Assembly: GCA_030425485.1 (NCBI GenBank)
Contig: JAUIAM010000024.1
Location: 1-64,000, forward strand
Length of the DNA stretch: 64,000 bases
Direction: 5' to 3'
Source of the DNA: Verrucomicrobiia bacterium
GTDB lineage: Bacteria; Verrucomicrobiota; Verrucomicrobiia; Opitutales; Cerasicoccaceae
The notes beneath the pieces are model-generated. The model did no database searches. It was not told the origin of the DNA and worked only from the letters and a program-made list of their open reading frames with translations. Position numbers and translations under genes: made by a program. This document shows positions 37,532-46,262 of this stretch, in pieces (the stretch's first letter is position 1; every line of letters starts with the position of its first letter).

Positions 37532-38737
37532 CTACTTGGTAGCGGCTTGTCCAGATACCTTTACGCTATCCGTGGGTGGAATCTGGGCCACGGATTCAGT
37601 CTGGTCGAGCTGGGTGATCGGCACATCGGTCTTACGCGTCTTCGGGAAGTCCTTCAGCGGTCCGAGTGACTTCTTCTGGCGCTTGTAGACGAGGTTGCTC
37701 TGCATGTAGTGGACGATCAGCGTGGCAATACTGGTCAGCGCATTGAGGTGCGTCCGCTCGTAGCCATGTGAGGCATCCACGCCAAAGGTCACCAGTGCGG
37801 TGCGGATGTCGTTACCCGCCTCCAGAGCCGAAGCGCCGTCACAGCGGTAGAACTTAAAAATATCTCGCTGATGAGCCAGCTTGTGCTTCTTGCACAGACC
37901 CAGCAGGTGGTGCGTGAGGTGAAAATCAAAGGGCCCGCTGGAATCTGCCATGGCCATCGTGACGCCCTTTTCGCGGGAGTTCTGCCCTGGCGCGACCGTG
38001 CCATTGTCGATCGAGACCATCTCCGCGCAGTCACCGTGCAAGATGGCTGAGGCCCCCGAACCGACCTCTTCCGAAATGGTAAAGATCAGGTGGCACTCCA
38101 CCGGCAGGTCGATGCTGTTTTCCTTAATATACTTCGCTGCGGCCAACAGCGCAGCCACTCCGGCTTTATCGTCCAGGTGCCGCGCGTTGAGATAGCCGTT
38201 TTGCAAAAACTCTGCCCGCGAATCCACCCCGACAAAGTCTCCGATATTGACGCCCAACTTCTCCAGGTCCTTCAGCGATTCGCTGTCCTCGTCCAGGCGC
38301 AGCTCCAGGTTTTCCCAGGTGTTGGGCTGTGTGTCGATAGCCTCGTTATAGGTGTGGCCGGAAGCCTTCAGCGGCAGCAGCGTCCCCCGGTAAACCGTCG
38401 CATCCGTGTAGACCGATACGCGTGCGCCTTCGGCGAAACGGCTCGACCACGTGCCCACCGGCACGACCTCCAGCCGCCCGTTGGGCTTGAGCTGCTTCAC
38501 CATCGCCCCGAGCGTATCGACATGCGTGACGATGGCCCGGTCCGGGCTGTAGGCCCGCCCATTGAGCGTCGCGCGGATCGCCCCCCGGCGTGTCATCTCA
38601 AAGGGGATGCCCAGCCGGTCCAGCTCCAGACACACCTCGCGCACAATCGGATCGGTGTAGCCCGAGGGACTGTGAATGCTCAACAGGTGCAGGAGTGTTT
38701 GCTGGAGGTATTGTTCGTCGATCTGTACTCGGCTCAT
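37532..38737 (-). CDS. NAGGN-system M42 family peptidase
   Basis: 401 residues from ATG 38737; the in-frame extension to 38905 overlaps the preceding gene and is rejected. Metallopeptidase of the M42/M20 aminopeptidase fold with metal-ligand motifs IVTHVDTLG, HLDDKAGVAALLAA, SEEVGSGA and a late CDGASALEAGNDIR...GVDASHGYERTH block. The third gene of the N-acetylglutaminylglutamine amide operon (with 38751-40433 and 40455-42227), 13 bp after its neighbour. It probably trims or recycles the dipeptide; its exact role is unknown to me. A C-terminal 45-residue tail appears disordered. Confidence 0.9.
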   Translation of the reverse strand: MSRVQIDEQYLQQTLLHLLSIHSPSGYTDPIVREVCLELDRLGIPFEMTRRGAIRATLNGRAYSPDRAIVTHVDTLGAMVKQLKPNGRLEVVPVGTWSSRFAEGARVSVYTDATVYRGTLLPLKASGHTYNEAIDTQPNTWENLELRLDEDSESLKDLEKLGVNIGDFVGVDSRAEFLQNGYLNARHLDDKAGVAALLAAAKYIKENSIDLPVECHLIFTISEEVGSGASAILHGDCAEMVSIDNGTVAPGQNSREKGVTMAMADSSGPFDFHLTHHLLGLCKKHKLAHQRDIFKFYRCDGASALEAGNDIRTALVTFGVDASHGYERTHLNALTSIATLIVHYMQSNLVYKRQKKSLGPLKDFPKTRKTDVPITQLDQTESVAQIPPTDSVKVSGQAATK

Positions 38738-38750
38738 GCGGTGTAAAAGG

Positions 38751-40433
38751 TTAATCGCGGGGCAGCTCTTCGGGAGCGGGGGCCACGCTCTGGGGGAATA
38801 AAAAGTCCACGAAGCGCTGGGCGGTCGGTTGGGGTTCGTGGTTGGCCAGTCCGGGCCGCTCGTTGGCTTCGATGACAACATAACGCGGTTTGTCCACCGC
38901 TTCAACTATCAGGTCCAATCCCACGACCGGAATCTCCAGCGTGCGGGCGGCCTTAATCGATGCCTCGGCCAGCTCCGGGTGCAACTCGTCGGTCACGTCG
39001 TGGATGGTACCACCCGTGTGCAGGTTGGCGGTCTTGCGCACGGCGACAGAGACGCCCTTCTCCAAAACGTCGTCCATTTTATAGCCATGCATTTTCACGC
39101 AACGCTCCGTCTCCTCATCCATCGGGATGTTGCTCTCGCCACTGGTCGCAGCAGCCCGCCGACGGCTCAGCCGCTGGATCAAGTCCTCTATCGTGTGCTC
39201 CCCCGTCCCGATAACAATCGGGGGGCGGCGCACGGCGGCGGCCACCACCTCGTTATTGATTACGATAACGCGCAGGTCTTCGCCCTCGACGTACTGCTCA
39301 ATAAGCACCACATCGCCAAATTTCTGGGCATGCTTGACGGCTCTCTTCAGCCCTTCTTCCGAGCGCACATCGACGGAGATCCCCTGCCCCTGCTCACCGT
39401 GTAGTGGTTTTACCACGACACTCTTGTGGCGGTTGAGGAACTGTATCTCACGCGGCCTGTCCCCCGCCACCATCTGGTCCGGCGTGGAGAGCTTGGCCTC
39501 ATTCAGCAATTCGCGGGTCAACTGTTTATCGCTTGTGCGCACCACGGCCAGGGCCGAGGTCATCGCGCTGAGCGACTCCCAGCAGAGCACGCTTCTGCCC
39601 CCGAGGCTGAGGCGAAAATGCCCACGCTGCGGGTCGAGCGGATCGACAGAGATACCACGTCGCAAGGCCTCGTTGATGATAATCGAGGCATAGGGATTGT
39701 AGCCGTCCGGGGCAGGCGTGCCCACGAAGAGTTTTTCGTTGATGCGGTTGCGCCGCTTGGCAGCAAAGACGTAGATGCGCTTGTAGTTTAACTTCTCGTA
39801 GAGCCGGGCCGCATGCTCGTTGTCGTGCATGACGGAGATGTCCATCTCCTCGCGCCCTTTTTCCCGGTAGTGGAGAATCAAGTGCCGCACCAGCGCCTGC
39901 CCGATGCCGGGCGCCTCGGCTTGAGGGTCGACTGCCAGAGCCCAGAGGCTGCAACGCTTAGGCATGTGCTCGCCGCAAAGGTGGTGGTCCACGCCCATCG
40001 TGACACCGAGCACCTGCCGGGTTTCCGGCTGCACGGCCACAAAGTAGGTAAATTCTTCCGCGGCACGGTTGGCCCAGACATAGTCGATGTCCACCGGCAC
40101 CATTTTGAGCTTCTTGTAAATGCGGTTGATCTCGTCCAGCTCCTCCTTGTGCCGCAGGGTCCGCACCTCAAAGCCGATCGGGCTTTGGTCGCGCGCTTCG
40201 TAGTCGGAAAAATTCAGGCGGTAGGTGTTGGATGGATCGAGAAAGAGCTGCTGCGGAGCGCAGTTGAGCACCAGGTGCGGGTCGAGCAGGTAGATGGCGA
40301 TATCGCGCTGGTGCTCGTTTTCCGCAAGCACGGACTCAGCCACCGACTCGGGGCTCGGGAAGGTATCGGCAAAGATCAAGCGACCCCAGCCGCACTGCAG
40401 CGTGACGCCCGGTTGTTGAACCAGTTTTTTCAT
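38751..40433 (-). CDS. ngg: N-acetylglutaminylglutamine synthetase
   Basis: 560 residues combining a GNAT acetyltransferase (about 90-240, with VDPQAEAPGIGQALVRHLI as the acetyl-CoA loop and DNEHAARLYEKLNYKRI) and a C-terminal ATP-grasp ligase (about 300-550, including KSVVVKPLHGEQGQGI, VEGEDLRVIVINNEVVAA and a late GLDLIVEAVD...EANERPGL). The domain pair is characteristic of the enzyme that acetylates glutamine and joins a second glutamine in osmoprotectant NAGGN synthesis. Second gene of the operon, 21 bp after the amidotransferase gene. Known from Pseudomonas and Sinorhizobium; its presence in this lineage is less documented. Confidence 0.93.
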   Translation of the reverse strand: MKKLVQQPGVTLQCGWGRLIFADTFPSPESVAESVLAENEHQRDIAIYLLDPHLVLNCAPQQLFLDPSNTYRLNFSDYEARDQSPIGFEVRTLRHKEELDEINRIYKKLKMVPVDIDYVWANRAAEEFTYFVAVQPETRQVLGVTMGVDHHLCGEHMPKRCSLWALAVDPQAEAPGIGQALVRHLILHYREKGREEMDISVMHDNEHAARLYEKLNYKRIYVFAAKRRNRINEKLFVGTPAPDGYNPYASIIINEALRRGISVDPLDPQRGHFRLSLGGRSVLCWESLSAMTSALAVVRTSDKQLTRELLNEAKLSTPDQMVAGDRPREIQFLNRHKSVVVKPLHGEQGQGISVDVRSEEGLKRAVKHAQKFGDVVLIEQYVEGEDLRVIVINNEVVAAAVRRPPIVIGTGEHTIEDLIQRLSRRRAAATSGESNIPMDEETERCVKMHGYKMDDVLEKGVSVAVRKTANLHTGGTIHDVTDELHPELAEASIKAARTLEIPVVGLDLIVEAVDKPRYVVIEANERPGLANHEPQPTAQRFVDFLFPQSVAPAPEELPRD

Positions 40434-40454
40434 CGGCGTAGGTCTATTGTGTGG

Positions 40455-42227
40455 TCAGATGCCTTGTTTCTGCAACCAAAGCTCCAGTAGCGCCAGTTGC
40501 CACAGCTTCGAGCCGCGCAGCGGCGTGATGTGCTCCTCGGGTTTATCGAGAAGCTTTTGCACATAGTCTTTGTTAAAGAGGCCGCGCGAAGTCGCCGCGC
40601 TGTTGGTCAGGGCGTCCTCGGCCATGGTCAGAAAATCCCCCCGCAGGTACTTCAGCGCAGGGACAGGGAAGTAGCCCTTCGGACGGTCGATGACCTCGTG
40701 GGGGATGACCCGTCGCGCTGCCTCCTGCAGGATGTACTTGCCTCCGTTCTTGATCTTGAGCTCCGGCGGCACCTGGGCGGCAAACTCCACCACCTCGTGA
40801 TCGAGGAAGGGCACGCGCGCCTCCAGGCTTGCCGCCATCGTGTTGTTGTCCACACGCTTGACCGGGTCGTCCACCAGCATGACCTGCGCGTCCAGGCGCA
40901 TGGCCTTGTCGATAGCGGCCTCGGCTCCGGGCATGGCAAAGTGCTCGTTCACAAACTGACCAGCGTAGTCCGGCCCGTGGAATCGCTCGGCCATCAGCTC
41001 CTTATACTCGGCATTGTCGCGGTCGAAGAATGCCTTGCGGTAGGCGGCCACCGGATCACTGGCCGTCATCATGGGCGGGTACCAATGATAGCCGCCAAAA
41101 ATCTCGTCCGCGCCTTGGCCGCTCTGCACGACCTTGACGAATTTTGCCACCTCCTGCGAGAGCAGGTAGAAGCCGACGTTGTCGTGGCTCACCATCGGCT
41201 CGGACATGTTACCGATGCACTCCATCAGCGCGGGCAGTGTGCGCTGCGAGTCGATGGGGAGCTTGTGGTGCTTGGTGCCAAAGTGCTTTACGATGACGTC
41301 CGAGTACTTGAACTCATCTCCCACCTCGTCGCCCACTGTCTCGAAGCCGATGGAAAAAGTCTCGATCTGCGCGCTGTCGTGCTCGGCCAGCAAGCCCACG
41401 ATCAGGCTGGAGTCCAGCCCGCCGGAGAGCAACACGCCCACGGGCACGTCGGCAATCAAGCGACGCTTCACCGCCTTGCGCAGCACGTCCAGGGTGGCGT
41501 CTTCCCAGTCGCGCGTGGACCAGTTCTTTTGCTCGTCGCTCTGGCCATATTGGAGCGACCAATACTGGGCGATTACGGTCGTGCCGTCTGGCTCGACGCG
41601 CATGGTGCTGGCCGGTGGGAGCTTTTTCACGCCATTTAAAATCGTCCGCTCCGGTGGCACCACTGAGTGAAAGTGCATGTAGTAGTGCATGGCCACCGGA
41701 TCGAGCGAGGAGTCGATCCCGCCCGCGGCCAGCAAAGCCGGCAGCGTGGAGCAGAAGCGCAGCCGCTCCTTGTCCAGCGAGTAATACAGCGGCTTGATGC
41801 CGAGGCGGTCGCGCCCGAGGAACATCCGCCCCGTATCGCGCTCCACAATGGCAAAGGCGAACATGCCGTTAAGGTGCTCCACGCATTGCTCGCCCCAGGC
41901 GTGGTAAGCTTTTAAAATCACCTCCGTGTCACCGTGACTAAAGAACTGGTAGCCTTTCCCCTCCAGTTCCGCCCGCAACTCCGGGTAGTTATAAATCGCG
42001 CCGTTGTAGACGATACTCAGACCAAGCTGGGCATCCACCATCGGCTGCTGGGCGGCTTCACTCAGGTCGATGATCTTGAGCCGTCGGTGTCCCAGGGCCA
42101 CATGCCCGCGGACGAGCAGCCCGTCGCCATCAGGTCCACGCGGGACCATCACATCCATCATAGCCCCGACCGCATTGGCGTCGGGGGCAGTTTTGTCGAA
42201 ACGAAATTCGCCACTGATTCCACACAT
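40455..42227 (-). CDS. asnO: N-acetylglutaminylglutamine amidotransferase (AsnB-like)
   Basis: 590 residues: class II glutamine amidotransferase domain with the nucleophile Cys2 (MCGISGEFRFD) and GHRRLKIIDLSEAAQQPM, then an asparagine-synthetase-like ATP pyrophosphatase domain (PVGVLLSGGLDSSLIVGLL around residue 262-280). This makes the terminal amide of N-acetylglutaminylglutamine amide. First gene of the three-gene operon; the divergent gene across 364 bp is an OPT-family transporter. Its length agrees with the family. Confidence 0.93.
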   Translation of the reverse strand: MCGISGEFRFDKTAPDANAVGAMMDVMVPRGPDGDGLLVRGHVALGHRRLKIIDLSEAAQQPMVDAQLGLSIVYNGAIYNYPELRAELEGKGYQFFSHGDTEVILKAYHAWGEQCVEHLNGMFAFAIVERDTGRMFLGRDRLGIKPLYYSLDKERLRFCSTLPALLAAGGIDSSLDPVAMHYYMHFHSVVPPERTILNGVKKLPPASTMRVEPDGTTVIAQYWSLQYGQSDEQKNWSTRDWEDATLDVLRKAVKRRLIADVPVGVLLSGGLDSSLIVGLLAEHDSAQIETFSIGFETVGDEVGDEFKYSDVIVKHFGTKHHKLPIDSQRTLPALMECIGNMSEPMVSHDNVGFYLLSQEVAKFVKVVQSGQGADEIFGGYHWYPPMMTASDPVAAYRKAFFDRDNAEYKELMAERFHGPDYAGQFVNEHFAMPGAEAAIDKAMRLDAQVMLVDDPVKRVDNNTMAASLEARVPFLDHEVVEFAAQVPPELKIKNGGKYILQEAARRVIPHEVIDRPKGYFPVPALKYLRGDFLTMAEDALTNSAATSRGLFNKDYVQKLLDKPEEHITPLRGSKLWQLALLELWLQKQGI

Positions 42228-42591
42228 AATTTGATAACACGCACGGGCCGCAGCGAAAGTGAGAGCGCTACGAAACCGTGGTTGCGAAGCATCATTCCAG
42301 CACGGCGTATCAGTGTCAAAGCTTTACCCGAAAAAGCCCTGTCGCACCACGCTAGGATTACGTGACAAGAACATCACAGAAGTTCATTTTTCCGGATTTC
42401 ACGCTGAAACTACAAAGGCATAATGCCCTCACAGGGGAAATATATCCGCTCTTTCTTAGCGCACTTGGCGGCTTAAGTGAAGCGGGCGTGAGAAAAAAAC
42501 TTATCCATTCTCGACTCTGCATTCTCCACTCATAACTCAGCGTTCCCGCTTCACCCTTGCCCTCTGAGCGGAGCCCCGGCAAGGTGCTAAG
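42228..42591. other. Divergent control region, NAGGN operon / OPT gene
   Basis: 364 bp between the start codons of asnO and the OPT gene, so promoters for both lie here. A fragment of the cttagcg...cggcttaagtg intergenic repeat is at about 42456. No clear operator or -35/-10 pair was found, and no gene. Confidence 0.4.
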
Positions 42592-44376
42592 ATGCAGGCT
42601 TCCCCCCGGCAACTCACCACCCGCGCCATCACGACGGGCTTCTTCCTCGGCGCTCTGCTCGCCCCGTGCAACATCTACGCGGGCCTCAAGACGGGCTTTA
42701 CCTTTAACATGTCCATCGCCGCCGCGCTCCTGAGCTATGCCATGTGGAACACCCTCCACCACTTTGGCAAAGCCAAGCACTGGGGCCTGCTGGAGAATAA
42801 CATCAACCAGACCTCCGCCTCGGCCGCGGCCTCGATTATCTCCGCCGGACTCGTCGCCCCCATCCCGGCCTTTACGCTCATCAGCGGGCGCGAACTGGCC
42901 TACCCCATCCTCGCACTCTGGGTTTTCATCGTCAGTTTCACGGGGATCATCACCGCACTGGCCGTGCGCAGACAACTCATCGAGCGAGACGCCCTGCCCT
43001 TTCCCAACGGCATCGCCACGGCTGAAACGATCAAGGACATCTACGGTCACGGCACGGAAGCCATCCGCCGCGTGCGCTACCTGCTCTACAGCGGACTCAT
43101 CGCCGCCGCACTCAAGCTGGTCGACAGCTTTCGGCACAAGCTCCCCAGCCTCGGGTTGCCCACGGAATTCGGCTTTAAAAACCCCGCCAACGGCGAGCAC
43201 GTCAGTTGGCGCGCACTTGGTCTGGAAATCCCGCCCTCGCTCATGTACTTCGGCTTCGGTGCCATCGTCGGGCCACGGGTCGGCATCTCGCTCCTCATTG
43301 GCACGGTCATCGCCTGGGTCATTTTTCCCGCCGAACTTCTGGCCCGTGCCTGGGTACAGACCCCGCTCGACGGTTACTGGTATAAGGCCCTTGTGGACTG
43401 GTTGCTCTGGCCCGGTATCAGCCTCATGGTCGCCTCCGCGCTAACGTCCTTTGCCCTCTCCATGGGGCGCATTTTTCAAGGCGGAAAGAACCGTAACCCC
43501 GGCGGCACCGATCACGATCCGGACAGCCAGCCCGGCGGCGAACGCTACTTCTCGCCCCGCTGGTTTGCCATCGGCGCGGTGATTTCCTTCGTCGCGGTAG
43601 CCGTGGCGCAAACGGCGATTTTCGACATCCCGCTGTGGATTGCGGGCGTGGCCTTTGGGCTATCCTTTCTGCTGGCTATCGTGGCCGGACGCGTCTCGGG
43701 CGAGACAGGTATCGCCCCCATCGGCGCTCTCGGCAAAATCACCCAAGTCGTCTTTGCCGTGCTCGCCCCGGGTAATACCACGGCCAATCTCATGACGGCC
43801 AACGTCACCGGCGGCGCGGCCGGGCAATGCTCCGACCTGCTCCACGACTTGAAAACCGGAAAGCTCATCGGGGCCAACCTGCGCGCCCAGATCATCGCCC
43901 AGTGCTTTGGTATCCTCGCTGGATCGCTGGCGGGCTGCGCGGCCTACCTCGTCATCATTCCCGATCCGCAGTCGATGCTCCTGACCGAGGACTGGCCCGC
44001 CCCGGCCGTGCTCATCTGGAAAACCGTGGCCGAGACCCTCTCCAACGCCACCGGCTGGGAGTCCCTCCCCGCCGGGTGTAAGGACGCCGTCTTCATCGCC
44101 GCCACCATCGGGATATTTCTGGCCGTGCTAGAGTCTTTCCTCCCGCAAAAGCTGCGGACACTCGTGCCCAGCGCATCGAGCATCGGCTTTGCCTTCATCC
44201 TGCCGCCCGCGATCTGCCTGCCGATTTTCCTCGGGGCCATGGTTCGCGTACTGGCCACCCGCATCAACGCCATCTGGAGCAAAAAGTACATCATCGTCAT
44301 CGCGGCGGGGCTCGTAGCGGGCGAGAGTCTGGCCGGGGTCTACGAATCCATCCTCAGCTTCTTCAAGCAACTTTAA
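42592..44376 (+). CDS. OPT family oligopeptide transporter
   Basis: 594 residues with about fifteen hydrophobic spans. OPT marks: LLAPCNIYAGLKTGFTFN at the first span, LLENNINQTSASAAASI in the next, and LPFPNGIATAETIKDI in the loop. OPT proteins take up peptides or metal chelates by proton symport. The gene is divergent from the NAGGN operon, so import of peptides for, or retrieval of, the dipeptide osmolyte is a reasonable hypothesis. The N-terminal start ATG is preceded by only a weak ribosome-binding site. Confidence 0.9.
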   Translation: MQASPRQLTTRAITTGFFLGALLAPCNIYAGLKTGFTFNMSIAAALLSYAMWNTLHHFGKAKHWGLLENNINQTSASAAASIISAGLVAPIPAFTLISGRELAYPILALWVFIVSFTGIITALAVRRQLIERDALPFPNGIATAETIKDIYGHGTEAIRRVRYLLYSGLIAAALKLVDSFRHKLPSLGLPTEFGFKNPANGEHVSWRALGLEIPPSLMYFGFGAIVGPRVGISLLIGTVIAWVIFPAELLARAWVQTPLDGYWYKALVDWLLWPGISLMVASALTSFALSMGRIFQGGKNRNPGGTDHDPDSQPGGERYFSPRWFAIGAVISFVAVAVAQTAIFDIPLWIAGVAFGLSFLLAIVAGRVSGETGIAPIGALGKITQVVFAVLAPGNTTANLMTANVTGGAAGQCSDLLHDLKTGKLIGANLRAQIIAQCFGILAGSLAGCAAYLVIIPDPQSMLLTEDWPAPAVLIWKTVAETLSNATGWESLPAGCKDAVFIAATIGIFLAVLESFLPQKLRTLVPSASSIGFAFILPPAICLPIFLGAMVRVLATRINAIWSKKYIIVIAAGLVAGESLAGVYESILSFFKQL

Positions 44377-44479
44377 GGGTTGCCCGGAATATTTGGCGTA
44401 GTTACCGCTCAGTAACATAGGCTCTTCACTCAAAGACAGCCTTCGCCTGAGACCTTAATCTACTCACCACCTACTCACA

Positions 44480-45040
44480 ATGACCAAATACCTGACGCTG
44501 CTAGCACTCTCTCTCACGGCATACACGGCACAGGCTGCGCTCACGCTCGAGATCAACACCGTCAACCAGACCGTCAGCCTCTGGGGCTCCGATACCGGCC
44601 AGTCCTTTGGCGTGCAGGACGGTGACTACACGCAGACCACCACCTGGTCTTACGCCCCCGGCGGCGTCTACAGCTTCGACTACGACACCCTGACCTTGTC
44701 AAACAGCATCACCGACAGCGACCCGACAGTCGAGCTACAGGTCTACACAAGCGGCGCCATCCTGCTTCAAGTGCAGGAAACCTCCGCCAGCTCTATGCCA
44801 CCGATCATTGAGTTGATCGAGGGTACGGGCATTACCACCAGCTACACTTCGCTCTCTGAGGATGCCATCAGCACGCTGGAAAATTTCAGCCAAAGCTCCA
44901 TGCCAGTCTTCGAGGGCTTTAACTACTCCGACATGACCGTCGTGCGCATCGTCGGTGTCCCCGAGCCGTCCAGCACTTCGCTGGCCCTTGGTACGCTCGG
45001 GCTGGCCGCCCTGCTCTGCTACCGCCGCAAGCGCGCCTAA
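44480..45040 (+). CDS. PEP-CTERM protein
   Basis: 186 residues. Signal peptide at 1-20 (LTAYTAQA), a beta-rich Ser/Thr-rich middle, and a canonical PEP-CTERM tail: VPEPSSTSLALGTLG, a hydrophobic stretch and the basic YRRKRA end. Targeted to the exosortase pathway for surface or extracellular delivery. No domain identified in the body. Its stop codon overlaps by four bases the stop codon of the convergent uridine kinase gene. Confidence 0.9.
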   Translation: MTKYLTLLALSLTAYTAQAALTLEINTVNQTVSLWGSDTGQSFGVQDGDYTQTTTWSYAPGGVYSFDYDTLTLSNSITDSDPTVELQVYTSGAILLQVQETSASSMPPIIELIEGTGITTSYTSLSEDAISTLENFSQSSMPVFEGFNYSDMTVVRIVGVPEPSSTSLALGTLGLAALLCYRRKRA

Positions 45041-45648
45041 GCCAGCAGCGGCTTAATCGCGGCCACGAGCTTGGCCGCAGCCTGTTGTTCGTCCATCGCC
45101 TCGGTGTCGATGACCAGATCAACCTGCTCGCTGTACGGCGCAACAAACTGCGCGTGCATGGGCTGCACCGTATCGGCAAACTGGCGCCGCGTCTGCGCTT
45201 CGCTGCGATCGCGCTCCTCGCCCCGGTCGCGTGCCAGCCGCCGGGCCAACCGCTCCTGGGCCGAGCACTGCACGTAGACACTCAGGTCGAGCGAATCGAG
45301 CACTCTGGGAATCGCGTAGAGCAAAACCCCGTCGAGGATCAACAACCGCTGCGGGGAAAAGGGCACGTAACCCGTCCGGCGGTGCTCTTTAAAATCATAA
45401 ACCGGAATCTCCACCGCGTGGCCCTTCCGGAGAGCACGCAGGTGCTCGCGAAACAGGGCGAGGTCGAGCGACTCGGGGTGGTCGTAGTTACCCTCCAGCC
45501 ATTCCGGCATCTGCGCCGCGCCCAGATAATAGGCGTCCAGCCCGAGCACAGCGACATCGACCCCGAGCTCCTGCGAAGCCGTGCGCACGAGCGAACTTTT
45601 ACCACTGCCCGAGCCGCCCGCTACGCCGATAATTTTTATCCCTTGCAT
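45037..45648 (-). CDS. udk: Uridine kinase
   Basis: 203 residues from ATG 45648 (an upstream in-frame GTG would add five). P-loop GVAGGSGSGKSS near the N-terminus, the LDAYYL and NYDHPESLD blocks, the FKEHRR base-binding stretch and the later LILDGVLLYA beta strand are all of the uridine kinase/phosphoribulokinase type. Phosphorylates uridine and cytidine for pyrimidine salvage. Convergent with the PEP-CTERM gene; a palindrome sits just upstream at 45677-45691. No operon partners. Confidence 0.9.
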   Translation of the reverse strand: MQGIKIIGVAGGSGSGKSSLVRTASQELGVDVAVLGLDAYYLGAAQMPEWLEGNYDHPESLDLALFREHLRALRKGHAVEIPVYDFKEHRRTGYVPFSPQRLLILDGVLLYAIPRVLDSLDLSVYVQCSAQERLARRLARDRGEERDRSEAQTRRQFADTVQPMHAQFVAPYSEQVDLVIDTEAMDEQQAAAKLVAAIKPLLA

Positions 45649-45676
45649 ACATGCAAAACACACTCATGTGCCTCTC

Positions 45677-45691
45677 GCATGCATTGCATGC
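45677..45691 (-). promoter_or_regulatory. 15-bp palindrome upstream of udk
   Basis: GCATGCATTGCATGC, perfect arms of seven about a central T, 29 bp upstream of the udk start. Could be an operator; no binding protein identified. Confidence 0.35.
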
Positions 45692-45727
45692 AGCAAGGGA
45701 CAAGAAGTCAATGCGGATAGGCTTGGC

Positions 45728-46234
45728 CTATGATGCGTAGCGCACCTCATCCGGCTGGCCCGGCACCAAATGCCCGAAGAGTGCCCCCGGTATGCCCAGC
45801 AGGCGATCGCGGAACGTGCACTTGGCTCCACACGATTGGAGATACTCCGCCACCTCGCGACGGCCAAACATCTTGGCGTAGGAGAGCGGAGTCATGCCGT
45901 TGCCGTTATCAGCGTTGATGTCGGCCCCGTGCTCGAGCAACAGCTTCACCGCCTCAAGGTTACCCTTAAAGGCCACTCCACCCAACGGTGTCTGACCGCG
46001 GTCATTGCGGCGATCCACCTCTGCCCCCACCGTCAAGAGCATCTGAGCCGTGTCGAGGTTGCCATTATACGTGGCAATCATGAGCAGGCTTTGCCCCTTG
46101 TTGTCGGACAGGTTAACCGGCAGCCCGGCGTCGATCATACACCACAGGGTGTAGGTGTCACCGTTGCGGGCAAAGTCGATAGCATGACGTTGCAGTTCCT
46201 CGTATCGTTCCAATTCGCTCTGTATTGTTTCCAT
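45728..46234 (-). CDS. Ankyrin-repeat protein linked to catalase
   Basis: 168 residues with about four ankyrin repeats (NKGQSLLMIATYNGNLDTAQMLL, DRGQTPLGGVAFKGNLEAVKLLL, GNGMTPLSYAKMFGRREVAEYL). It lies 28 bp downstream of the catalase gene on the same strand and probably shares its transcript. In Pseudomonas aeruginosa a similar ankyrin protein, AnkB, accompanies the KatB catalase and is needed for its full activity; the same partnership is plausible here. That pairing is established knowledge; its role in this organism is inference. Cytoplasmic or periplasmic location is not clear, as no signal peptide is seen. Confidence 0.87.
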   Translation of the reverse strand: METIQSELERYEELQRHAIDFARNGDTYTLWCMIDAGLPVNLSDNKGQSLLMIATYNGNLDTAQMLLTVGAEVDRRNDRGQTPLGGVAFKGNLEAVKLLLEHGADINADNGNGMTPLSYAKMFGRREVAEYLQSCGAKCTFRDRLLGIPGALFGHLVPGQPDEVRYAS

Positions 46235-46262
46235 GTGGTAAGGTGGTTGGGGTTAGGGGCGC

